A DNA stretch of 31,772 bases from Betaproteobacteria bacterium (GTDB lineage Bacteria; Pseudomonadota; Gammaproteobacteria; Burkholderiales; SG8-39). Below, in pieces: positions 5,944 to 19,600 of the stretch. Positions within the stretch are counted from its first letter, which is position 1. Every line of letters begins with the position of its first letter. Location of the stretch: positions 1 through 31,772 of the forward strand of contig VBCJ01000291.1 of NCBI GenBank assembly GCA_005884335.1. Direction: 5' to 3'. Both the position numbers and the translations under genes were made by a program. The notes beneath the pieces are model-generated. The model was given only the letters and a program-made list of their open reading frames with translations, searched no databases and was not told the DNA's origin.

Positions 5944-7275
5944 CTACAGCGACTTCAGGTACTCGATCAGGTCGCCTTTTTCCTGCTCGTTCAGCCCGAG
6001 CCTGAAAGTGCCGTCGTAGTGCTCGATGACGTCCCGCAGGGTTGCGAAGCGCCCGTCGTGGAAGAAACCGCCCTTCTGGTGCGTCCACAGTCCCGCGAGC
6101 GGCGCGGTGCGGTACATTTTGGTCGGCGAGCGGTCGGCTTGGAAGGAATCGATTCCCAGCTCGTCCGGCGAGTGCAGGTTGTGCCCCGGCTCGGTGAAGA
6201 GCGGCGGCACGTGGCAGGTCGCGCACTGGCCCCGATTGTCGAAGACTTCCTTGCCCCGCTCCGCCGCGGCCGCGTCGAAACTCCCCACGGGAGGCTTGGG
6301 CGCCTTGAGGGCGAGCTGATAGGCGTGGAGCGCGGCGAGCTTGCCCGTGACGAGGTCCGGGGTGCCGCGCGTATTCCACGAGCCGCTCCTCGCGGACACG
6401 GGATACTGGTCGCGATCGTTCAAGCGCTGATCGAAGAAAGTCCCCGAGCCGTGCATCTCCGTCACGGCGACGTAGGCGTTCCAGTAAGGCACCGAGCCGA
6501 AGCCCGTCCAGGTGTGGAGATTCACGCCGGCGAGCCCGAATGCGGGCGGGATCAGGGTGCCCGCCTGCCCGCCGTCCGGACGGAAGGCTTTGCCGTCCTT
6601 GTCGAGCTCGGCGTCGAAGCGCCCGGGGCCCCAGCTGTTCAGCACCACCTTGACCGTAGCCACATTGACTCGGAGGAGGTCGGCGATCGGGGCGAGGTTG
6701 GGAGCGAGAGAAACGATGAGTCCGACGTTCAGGTCGCGGTTGGCCCAGCCGTCGAGGCGCTTGCCGATTCCGGGCGCGAAGGAGTCGTCGACGGTCGAGT
6801 GGCACAGCGCGCACTGGACGCCCATCGATTTGATGTTCCCCGCTCCGTCGAAAATACCGGTCACGCCCACCACGGCGTTGAGCTTGAGGAGCGCGAGCGT
6901 CGTCGCCGGATCGTCCAGATTGACCCTGCCCGCCCTGATCTGCGATTTCAGCTGCTCGGGCAATGCCTCCGCATCCACTTTGAGACCGACGGCGAGCGCC
7001 GTCTTCGGGCTCACCCCCGGACCGACGCCGCCGTTTCGCGCACCGGCGATCGCCTGATGCAGCTTGAGCGTATCGCCCCACCACGCTTCGTCCCCGAAGG
7101 TATCGAAACGAAAGATCTGCCTGCCCAGGTCGATTGTGGCCTGCGCCTGGTGATCCACTTTCTTGTCGTCTTTTGAAAGTTCGGGTCCTTCCCCGGCGAG
7201 CAAGCCGGACTCGTCAATAAGGACGAGCGCTGCAAAGAGAAAAACCCCCAGAGATAAAATGGATTTGTGTTTCAT
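5944..7275 (-). CDS. Di-haem cytochrome c peroxidase/MauG-family protein
   Basis: A 443-residue exported protein with an N-terminal signal sequence (residues 1 to about 28). It has two CxxCH haem c sites, C155-H159 (CALCH) and C351-H355 (CATCH). The C-terminal segment with YRTAPLAGLWTH, GGFFHDGRFATLRDVIEHYD and EKGDLIEYLKSL is typical of bacterial di-haem peroxidases (CcpA/MauG group). The N-terminal region (FRFDTFGDEAWWGDTLKLH) belongs to a less-studied branch, so hydrogen peroxide may not be the substrate. The ATG at 7275 follows a perfect AAAGGAGG; the longer frame upstream is unsupported. It has its own ECF-type promoter and a strong terminator, so it is probably monocistronic. The neighbouring cupredoxin could be its electron donor (inference). 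Confidence 0.85.
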   Translation of the reverse strand: MKHKSILSLGVFLFAALVLIDESGLLAGEGPELSKDDKKVDHQAQATIDLGRQIFRFDTFGDEAWWGDTLKLHQAIAGARNGGVGPGVSPKTALAVGLKVDAEALPEQLKSQIRAGRVNLDDPATTLALLKLNAVVGVTGIFDGAGNIKSMGVQCALCHSTVDDSFAPGIGKRLDGWANRDLNVGLIVSLAPNLAPIADLLRVNVATVKVVLNSWGPGRFDAELDKDGKAFRPDGGQAGTLIPPAFGLAGVNLHTWTGFGSVPYWNAYVAVTEMHGSGTFFDQRLNDRDQYPVSARSGSWNTRGTPDLVTGKLAALHAYQLALKAPKPPVGSFDAAAAERGKEVFDNRGQCATCHVPPLFTEPGHNLHSPDELGIDSFQADRSPTKMYRTAPLAGLWTHQKGGFFHDGRFATLRDVIEHYDGTFRLGLNEQEKGDLIEYLKSL

Positions 7276-7319
7276 AGGACCTCCTTTGTGAAACCAGTGC
7301 TCCCTGACGTGCGTGCACG

Positions 7320-7351
7320 CATTGGATGGGGGCCGTGATTCCCGCGTTCCC
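7320..7351 (-). promoter_or_regulatory. ECF-type promoter of the di-haem cytochrome gene (P2)
   Basis: On the minus strand GGGAAC (7351-7346) and CATCCAATG (7328-7320) are separated by 17 bases. The flanks are also shared with P1: both have a CCGG-rich stretch before the -35 and GCGGG directly after GGGAAC. The -10 element ends about 45 bases before the cytochrome ATG. The bases between the boxes otherwise differ from P1, as expected for two promoters conserved only at contact positions. Confidence 0.65.
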
Positions 7352-7421
7352 GCCGGGAGTAAACATGCGGCAGGGAGGAAATGCTTCCCGGAACTCCGTA
7401 AAATGGGACCCCGCGGAAATC

Positions 7422-7453
7422 GGGAACGCCGCGGGTCGAAGCGTCGTCGAATC
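7422..7453 (+). promoter_or_regulatory. Candidate ECF-type promoter of the hydrolase/oxidoreductase pair (P3)
   Basis: On the plus strand GGGAAC (7422-7427) is followed, after the same 17-base gap, by CGTCGAATC (7445-7453), which matches CATCCAATG at six of nine positions. GCCGCGGG after the -35 recalls P1 and P2. It ends 30 bases before the ATG at 7483. It is weaker than P1/P2. A TAAAAT at 7399-7404 could instead be a sigma-70 -10 for the same gene. Confidence 0.4.
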
Positions 7454-7482
7454 GCTACGGAAAAAGAGCCGCGCAACTACAC

Positions 7483-8250
7483 ATGAACCCCGTACTCCGA
7501 TGGATGGGCGGACGCCTCGCCCGCTACCTTGCGACGCCGATCCGCGGCGCGCAGACCGCAACTGCTTCGCTGGAGCAGCTCGCGGGCGCGCTCAAGCCGG
7601 GCGACGTCCTGCTCGTCGAAGGGAACACCCGCGTCAGCGTCGCCATCAAGTACCTGACCCAGTCGACCTGGTCGCACGCGATGTTCTATATAGGCGACGC
7701 CCTCGGCCCGCCCGCTCCTGGCGATGAGCCGAGGGGGCTGGTCGAAGCCGACATTCTCTACGGGATTCGCGCCGTACCGCTCTCGGAAGTCTCCGGCATG
7801 AACACCCGCATCTGCCGGCCTGTCGGCATGTCAAAGGAAGACCTGCAAGCCGTCATCAGGTTCGCCGTCTCGCACATCGGCGGCCGCTACGATCTGAAGA
7901 ACGTGTTCGATCTCGCGCGTTATCTGATACCCACGCCGCCGGTTCCGGTGCGCTGGCGCCGCCGCATGATCGCCTTTGGCAGCGGCGACCCGACGCGCGC
8001 CATTTGCTCGACGCTGGTCGCCCAGGCGTTCCAGTCGGTGCACTACCCGATCCTGCCCGAGGTCAGGTATGTCCACGACGGCACGCCCGGCTGCAACGAC
8101 TGCTATCACGAGGTCATGCACATCCGGCACCACAGCTTGTTCACGCCGCGCGACTTCGACATCTCGCCCTACTTCGAGGTGGTGAAGCCCACCATCTCCA
8201 AGGACTTCGACTATCACCAGATCGCCTGGGCCCAGGAAGATCCGGTCTGA
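7483..8250 (+). CDS. YiiX-like permuted NlpC/P60 (papain-fold) hydrolase
   Basis: A 255-residue protein of the permuted papain-like NlpC/P60 group (YiiX/YaeF-like, C92-type). LKPGDVLLVEG precedes the catalytic His65 in WSHAMFYIGD; the nucleophile Cys175 lies in AICSTLVAQAF, after the His as expected for the permuted fold. VEADILYG supplies an acidic residue between them. Family members are thought to act on lipids, amides or peptides; the substrate is not known. There is no clear signal peptide. It is the first gene of a two-gene unit with the oxidoreductase 17 bases downstream. Its Shine-Dalgarno is weak, so the start is likely but not proven. Confidence 0.78.
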   Translation: MNPVLRWMGGRLARYLATPIRGAQTATASLEQLAGALKPGDVLLVEGNTRVSVAIKYLTQSTWSHAMFYIGDALGPPAPGDEPRGLVEADILYGIRAVPLSEVSGMNTRICRPVGMSKEDLQAVIRFAVSHIGGRYDLKNVFDLARYLIPTPPVPVRWRRRMIAFGSGDPTRAICSTLVAQAFQSVHYPILPEVRYVHDGTPGCNDCYHEVMHIRHHSLFTPRDFDISPYFEVVKPTISKDFDYHQIAWAQEDPV

Positions 8251-8267
8251 GCGGAGAAAGAGCGGCG

Positions 8268-8990
8268 ATGCCCAAATACGAAGCCACGCTGACCGCCAGC
8301 GAGAGCGTCGCCGAGGGCACGATGGCGTTTCATTTCGCCAAGCCCGCGGATTTCAAATTCGAGGCCGGGCAGTCGGTCAATGTGTCCCTCATCGATCCGC
8401 CGGAGACCGACCACAAGGGCAATTCACGCTCCTTCTCCCTGGTCAGCGCACCGTACGAGACCGAGCTCGTGATCGCGACGCGCATGCGCGACACGGCGTT
8501 CAAGCGGGTGCTCAAGGCGATGCCCGCGGGCGGCCGCGTCGGCCTGCGCGGTCCGGCGGGCATGTTCACGCTGGATCCCGCCGACGCCCGGCCTGCCGTG
8601 TTTCTCGCGGGCGGCATCGGCGTCACGCCTTTCGTGAGCATGCTGCGCGATGCAGCGCACTCGCGGCTCGGGCGCGACCTGTGGCTGTTGTATTCCAACC
8701 GCAGGCCCGAGGATGCGGCCTTTCTCGAGGAGCTCGCGGCGCTCCCCAAGCGCCATTCCCGCTGCCATTTCGTCGGCACCATGGTCGAAATGGACAAGTC
8801 GAGCCGTCCCTGGAGCGGCGAGACCGGGTTTCTGGACCGCGCCATGCTCGAGCGCTACCTGAAGGGCTTCGCCGCCTACGTCTACTACATCGCCGGCCCG
8901 CCGGGGCTGGTCGAGGCCATGCAGAAGATGCTCATCGGCGCGGGAATCACCGAAGACGCGATCCGCACCGACGAGTTCTTCGGCTACTAA
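8268..8990 (+). CDS. Ferredoxin-NADP reductase-like flavin oxidoreductase
   Basis: A 240-residue FNR-superfamily protein with an FAD-binding barrel carrying R54-S-F-S (RxYS-type flavin motif) and a pyridine-nucleotide domain with AGGIGVTPF (about 114-122), YSNRRPEDAAF and YYIAGPPGLVEAM. It ends with the aromatic EFFGY expected in this family. There is no plant-type 2Fe-2S domain, so it is a stand-alone reductase that needs a separate electron partner. The ATG at 8268 follows GGAGAAAGAG. It lies 17 bases after the YiiX-like gene and is likely co-transcribed. It may share an ECF-type promoter with the neighbouring redox genes. Confidence 0.85.
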   Translation: MPKYEATLTASESVAEGTMAFHFAKPADFKFEAGQSVNVSLIDPPETDHKGNSRSFSLVSAPYETELVIATRMRDTAFKRVLKAMPAGGRVGLRGPAGMFTLDPADARPAVFLAGGIGVTPFVSMLRDAAHSRLGRDLWLLYSNRRPEDAAFLEELAALPKRHSRCHFVGTMVEMDKSSRPWSGETGFLDRAMLERYLKGFAAYVYYIAGPPGLVEAMQKMLIGAGITEDAIRTDEFFGY

Positions 8991-9036
8991 AAAATATAAA
9001 TCGTTCCCGCGGTGAGCGACCGGGTGCGCGCGCCGA

Positions 9037-9042
9037 TAAAAT
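9037..9042 (+). promoter_or_regulatory. Possible -10 box just before the tandem uvrA
   Basis: TAAAAT lies only six bases before the UvrA ATG, which has no Shine-Dalgarno. If this is a sigma-70 -10 element, the transcript would be leaderless or nearly so. No good -35 is visible, and no SOS (LexA) box was recognised in the short upstream region. Confidence 0.3.
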
Positions 9043-9048
9043 AGCGGT

Positions 9049-14709
<5,661 letters not shown>

Positions 14710-14726
14710 CCCGCGCGCGATCGGGC

Positions 14727-15173
14727 TCAAGCGGATCGCTCGGCTTTTTTCGCCTGCAGGTACTTCTGCAGGTTCGCCGTGGTCTCCATTTTTTTGCGCT
14801 CGGTGATGTCCCGCCCGGTGATGAACATCCCCTCTTCTCCGCGCGCCGGACGGCGCTCCCACTCGAAGCACCTGTACGATCCGTCACTGCACCGCAGCGA
14901 GAATTCGATCGGTCGGCCTTCCAAGACGAGGCGCGTATTCACGAGCATCAGCGCATGGGCCTGCTCGCCCTGATCGATCAGCCTGGTGAGCGGTTTTCCC
15001 AGCAACATTGCGCGCGGGTAGCCGAGGACCTTTTCCCAGGTTCGATTCAGGTTCTTGAGCCTCAGATCGAGCGCGACGATCCCGAGCAGGAACGGCGATT
15101 CCTCGATCACCCAGTCCTCTCTCCTGCGCCCGTAATCGTCCTTCGGTCTCTCTGGCTTTGAAAAATCTTCCAC
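14727..15173 (-). CDS. Single PAS-domain protein
   Basis: A 148-residue cytoplasmic protein consisting of one PAS domain (about 25-130): VIEESPFLLGIVALDLRLKN, LNRTWEKVLGYPRAMLLGKP, then the PAC part RCSDGSYRCFEWERRPA and FITGRDITERKKME. A charged helical tail follows. No output domain is present, so it may be a stand-alone sensor or adaptor. The start is a GTG with GGGGAG just upstream. It converges on the tandem uvrA with 17 bases between the genes, and its 5' end faces the divergent diguanylate cyclase, which might be its partner (inference). Confidence 0.8.
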   Translation of the reverse strand: MEDFSKPERPKDDYGRRREDWVIEESPFLLGIVALDLRLKNLNRTWEKVLGYPRAMLLGKPLTRLIDQGEQAHALMLVNTRLVLEGRPIEFSLRCSDGSYRCFEWERRPARGEEGMFITGRDITERKKMETTANLQKYLQAKKAERSA

Positions 15174-15210
15174 GGTGCTCCCCGGCCGAATCTATAATTC
15201 TGACGGTTTT

Positions 15211-15246
15211 TCGATGCGCGTGCCTCTCTCGATGCGCGTGCCTCTC
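15211..15246. repeat. 18-bp perfect tandem duplication
   Basis: TCGATGCGCGTGCCTCTC occurs twice in direct succession in the intergenic region between the PAS gene and the diguanylate cyclase gene. A TATAAT (15193-15198) lies just before it on the plus strand. The two copies are identical, so the duplication is recent or selected, for example as a paired binding site. Confidence 0.75.
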
Positions 15247-15294
15247 CCGCTTGAGGCTAAACGGACGGGCGGGAGTCGTCCATCGGGTAAACCG

Positions 15295-15307
15295 GACATC
15301 CGATGTC
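15295..15307. promoter_or_regulatory. Small dyad upstream of the diguanylate cyclase
   Basis: GACATCCGATGTC has five-base arms GACAT/ATGTC around a three-base centre. It lies 58-70 bases upstream of the cyclase start and might be a regulator site. This is weak evidence on its own. The remaining bases of the 190-base intergenic region hold no recognised gene. Confidence 0.25.
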
Positions 15308-15364
15308 AGGAAACCACGATAATTTGAGACGAATCAAAGAAATATTCTCCCCCGAACGCTCCTA

Positions 15365-16624
15365 TTGAACCCCTTACTCCTTCGAACTCTGCAATTGGTA
15401 GCGGTGCCGGCCGTGGTCCTGCTGGCGGCCGCGCTCGCGGTCGCGGCAAGCCACGCGCTTCCGCGCTCGCTGTCCGGCCTGATCGGGGTGGGGCCTTATA
15501 TCGTGCTGCTGCTCGGGACGGCCATCAGCGCGTGGTTCAACCGCAGCCGCGCGCTCATCATGCTGGCGTCGCTTCTGGCCGCCTACGCCGGTTACAGCCT
15601 GGCCTGGGACCTGGGTCCGCAGAGTTTCGCCGTGACGGCGGTGTTGACCGCGTTCGCAGTGCTCGTGCCCTTCAACGTGCTGCTCGCGCTCGCCTTTCCC
15701 GAGCGCGGGGTGCGTCAGTACAGAAACTATCGATGGCTTCTGCTCGGGCTGGCTGAAATCCTGATCGTGATCTGGATCGCGAATGCCGGCCGCTCCAGCC
15801 TCTCGGGCACGGCGTGGCGCGACGTGCTCGATCACTGGTTGCTGCGCTCTCCGCCGACGCCGATCGCCGCGCGAATCATGCTGGCCGCGGCATTCGCCGC
15901 AGCCCTCGCGAGGACGTGGCCCCGCCGCGGGCTCAAGGAACTGCGCAGGGAACCGCGGCCGCTGGACATCGGCATCGCGGCGGCGCTCGTCGCATTCTTC
16001 ATCGGCTGCGAATGGGCAACGGCGCCACTCGCGTTCGGCGCGTTCATGTCGGCCGCGGGCGTGATCCTGCTCGCCGCCGTGCTCCAGGAATCGCACCGCC
16101 TCGCTTTCCGCGACGAACTGACGAACCTGCCCAGCCGCCGCGCGCTCGAGGAGCGCCTCACGGGACTGGGCCCGACCTACGCCATCGGGATGATAGACGT
16201 GGACCATTTCAAGCAGTTCAACGACGCCCACGGCCACCACATCGGCGACCAGGTGTTGAAGCTCGTCGCCGCGCGCCTCGCGGCCATCGAGGGCGGAGGC
16301 ACGTCGTACCGTTACGGCGGCGAGGAGTTCTGCGTTTTGTTCTCCGACCGCACGCTCGAGCAGGCATTGCCGCACCTGGAGCAACTGCGAAAGGACATCG
16401 AGGACTACAGAATGGCGGTGCGCGGCGGGGACCGGCCCAAGGAGAGAGGGACGGGATCGCGCCTTCGCGCAACGCGCGCTCCGGAAAAGACGCTGTCGGT
16501 GACGGTGAGCATCGGGGCAGCCGAGCGCGACGCCACGCTCATCAGGCCGGCGCTGGTCATCCGCGCCGCAGACGAAGCCCTTTACCGCGCCAAGCGCGCG
16601 GGGCGGAACCGGGTGATGCGGTAG
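15365..16624 (+). CDS. Membrane-bound GGDEF diguanylate cyclase
   Basis: A 419-residue protein. The N-terminal 240 residues form about six or seven hydrophobic helices (a membrane sensor of no named family seen here). The rest is a GGDEF domain (about 245-419) with LAFRDELTNLPSRRALEERL, IDVDHFKQFND and an active-site GGEEF near 318. The product-inhibition I-site RxxD is absent: the residues five before GGEEF read EGGG. It should therefore make c-di-GMP from GTP without the usual allosteric brake. A Pro/Arg-rich insert (about 355-375) precedes the SVTVSIG strand. The only in-frame start is TTG at 15365, without a clear ribosome site; an ATT seven codons upstream follows AAAGA. The exact start is uncertain. 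Confidence 0.85.
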   Translation: MNPLLLRTLQLVAVPAVVLLAAALAVAASHALPRSLSGLIGVGPYIVLLLGTAISAWFNRSRALIMLASLLAAYAGYSLAWDLGPQSFAVTAVLTAFAVLVPFNVLLALAFPERGVRQYRNYRWLLLGLAEILIVIWIANAGRSSLSGTAWRDVLDHWLLRSPPTPIAARIMLAAAFAAALARTWPRRGLKELRREPRPLDIGIAAALVAFFIGCEWATAPLAFGAFMSAAGVILLAAVLQESHRLAFRDELTNLPSRRALEERLTGLGPTYAIGMIDVDHFKQFNDAHGHHIGDQVLKLVAARLAAIEGGGTSYRYGGEEFCVLFSDRTLEQALPHLEQLRKDIEDYRMAVRGGDRPKERGTGSRLRATRAPEKTLSVTVSIGAAERDATLIRPALVIRAADEALYRAKRAGRNRVMR

Positions 16625-16644
16625 CCGGGCTGCAGCGGGCGGTC

Positions 16645-16650
16645 TACAAT
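16645..16650 (+). promoter_or_regulatory. Possible -10 box overlapping the start of the PAS/GGDEF/EAL gene
   Basis: TACAAT overlaps the first ATG (16649). If it is a -10 element, transcription would begin close to the second ATG at 16661, which would favour that start on a very short leader. No clear -35 is visible. Confidence 0.3.
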
Positions 16651-19600
16651 GCCCGCTCGCATGAGACAGTCCGCCCGCCCCAGACAGAAAGGCAACGACC
16701 GGGCCGCTCCGAAGCAGGCCAGCGAAGGGCCGGGAGAAAGCGAAGCACGCTTTCGCGCCATCGCGGAGCTATCGGGTGACTGGTACTGGGAACAGGATGC
16801 CAGCCACCGTTTTACCTGGGCCTTCGTGCGCGGCGGGTCCGCCGGAGCGGTCTCTTCAATAATCGGAAAGACGCGCTGGGAGCTCGGCGAGCAGCCTCTC
16901 AATGGAACGTGGGAGGAACACCGCAGACTGCTCGACGCTCGCCAGCCCTTCAGCGATTTCCACGTGCGACTGGTCGACGAGAACGGCGCGGAGCATTTTT
17001 TCTCGACGACCGGCGTTCCGACATTCGACAGTGCAGGAATCTTCACGGGATACCGCGGCCTCGCTCGCCGGATTACCCAGCGCAAGCGCGCCGAGCAGCT
17101 GCTTCGGCTCGAGCACACGGTGGCGCGCTCGGTGACCGAGGCCGACAGCGTTGCGGCGGCGCTCAAGGCGGTGATCCGCACCGTTTGCGAAGCGCAGGAC
17201 TGGGAGTGCGGGCGGTTCTTCCGCGTCGACGACGAAGCCGGCGCTCTGCGCTTTGCAGAGGCCTGGAGCAAGCCCGGACCGCAGTTCGATCGGTATATCG
17301 AGCACTCGCGCAAAGTGGCGTACATCCCGGGCGTCGGACTGGCCGGAAAGGTCTGGCAATCGGGCGAGCCGATGTGGGTCGCGGACATCACGCGAGACGC
17401 GCGCGTGTGGCAGCAGGCGATCGCCGTCGAAGCGGGGATGCACGGCGCATTCGTGTTTCCGGTGAATTCCGGAGGAAAGACGATAGGCGTTCTCGCCTTC
17501 AACAGCACCGAGATCCGCGAACCGGACGAGCACCTGATGCAGGCGATCCACGTGATCGGCGCGCAGATCGGGCAGTTCGTTCAGCGCAAGCAGGCCGAGG
17601 AAGTGCTGCGCGAAAGCGAAGAGCGCTTCCGGAACCTGACCGAGCTTTCATCGGATTGGTACTGGGAGCAGGACGAAAACTTCCGCTTCACTATGGTTTC
17701 TGACAATCTCCACCGGCGCCTCGGACCTCTGACGCAATCGGTCATCGGAAAGGCCCGCTGGGAATTGCCCACGCTCAACATGACCGAGGCCGACTGGGCG
17801 GCGCACCGCGCTCTGCTGAAGGCTCATCAGCCGTTCCGCGACCTGCAGTGGCACCGCCTCGACAACGCGGGCAAGCTGCAGATCGCAAGCATAAGCGGCA
17901 AACCGATCTTCGACTCCGAGGGGCGCTTCTGCGGCTACCGCGGGATAGGCCGGGACATCACCGAGAGCAGGCGAAGCGAGGAGGCGTTGCTGCGCTTTCG
18001 CGCTTCGATGGACATGTCGGACGACATGATCCTGCTCGTCGATCGCAAGACGATGCGCTTCGTCGACGTGAACGAAACCGTCTGCCGGAATCTCGGGTAC
18101 TCGCGCGAGGCGTTCCTCGCGATGACGCCGGCAGACATCCTGCCTGTCACCCGGAAAGAGCTGGAGACCGCATACGACGAGATGATCGCGACCGGCTCGA
18201 CGCAGGGCATGAGGAGCGAATACCTTTGCAAGGACGGGTCGAAGCTGCCATTCGAATCGAGGCGGCGCGTGATGCGTTCGGGGGACAGTTGGATCATCGT
18301 CGTCACTGCGCGCGACATCCGCGAGCGCATCGCCCGGGAGGAGGCGCTCCGCAAGAGCAACGAGCGTTTCGACATGGCGGTTCGAGCCACCAACGACGTG
18401 ATCTGGGACTGGGACCTGATCACCGACGAAATCTGGTGGAACGAGAACTTCACCAAAGTATTCGGCCATCCGCGCGAAGCGCCAGATCGCAGCGTCAAAT
18501 CCTGGTACGAGGGAATTCATCCCGACGATCAGGGCCGGGTCATCGCCGGCGTGCATCGTGTGATCGGCGCGGGCGGGGAGTACTGGAGCGACGAGTACCG
18601 GTTCCGGCGGCACGATGGCAGTTTCGTCCACGTGCTCGACCGCGGCCAGGTGATCCTGGACGGCACGGGGCGGGCGGTGCGCATGATCGGGGCGATGGCC
18701 GACATCAGCTCGCGCAAGCAGGCCGAGGAGAGAATCCACAATCAGGCGCTGCGACAGCGCCTCATCGCCGAGTTCGGCCAGCAGGCGTTCGCGAGCTCCG
18801 ACGTCGAAGACGTGCTGAGCCGGGCCGTGGAGCTCGTCACGGTGGCGCTCGAGGCCGATTACTGCACCGTGCTCGAGCTCGACGAAAGCGCCAAACAACT
18901 CCTGATCAAGGCGGCATCGGGCTGGCCCAGCGAGATGATGGCGCGCCGGACGGTGGCCGTCCGCCCGGGGGGCCGCCTCGAATTCGTGCTGTCGCGCCGC
19001 GAGCCTCTCGTCACCGAAGATCTGGCGAAGGACGAGCGATTTTCAGATTCCCCGCTGGTGCGGCTGGGCGTGCGCAGCGGCATCCAGGTCCCCATATTCG
19101 GAACGGCCGGAACGTTCGGAATACTCAGCGCGCACGCCCGCGCGGAGCGCCACTTCGGCCCGGACGACGCGAGTTTCCTGCAGAGCGTGGCGAACATACT
19201 GGCGGTCGCGATCGAGCGCCGGAGCGCGGAGGAGCGCCTCGAGCGCCTCGCGCAATTCGACTCTCTCACCGGGCTGCCCAACCGGCACCTGTTTCACGAC
19301 CGCCTGATGAAAACCGTGGCGCACGCACGACGCAGCGGGGAACCCATGGCGGTGCTCTTCATCGACCTGGACCGCTTCAAGCTGGTGAACGACACCCAGG
19401 GGCACAGCGCCGGTGACAAGCTGCTCAAGGAAGCGGCGGCCCGTCTTTCGCAGTGCGTGCGCAGCGGCGACACGGTAGGCCGGTTCGGCGGGGACGAGTT
19501 CGGCGCCATCGTGTCGGAGCTTGCGAAACCGGGGGACGCGGGCGTCGTGGCACAAAAAGTCCTGGACGCTCTCGCGCGGCCGTTCAAGCTCGATTCGCAC

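Noticed and set aside
7276..7476. 67-residue N-terminal extension of the di-haem protein
   Set aside because: It lacks a ribosome site, would bury the signal peptide, and overlaps the ECF-type promoter; AAAGGAGG marks the start at 7275.
16430..16490. Pro/Arg-rich segment in the GGDEF domain of the membrane cyclase as an inserted element
   Set aside because: No inverted or direct repeats mark its ends, and related cyclases often have a basic loop here.
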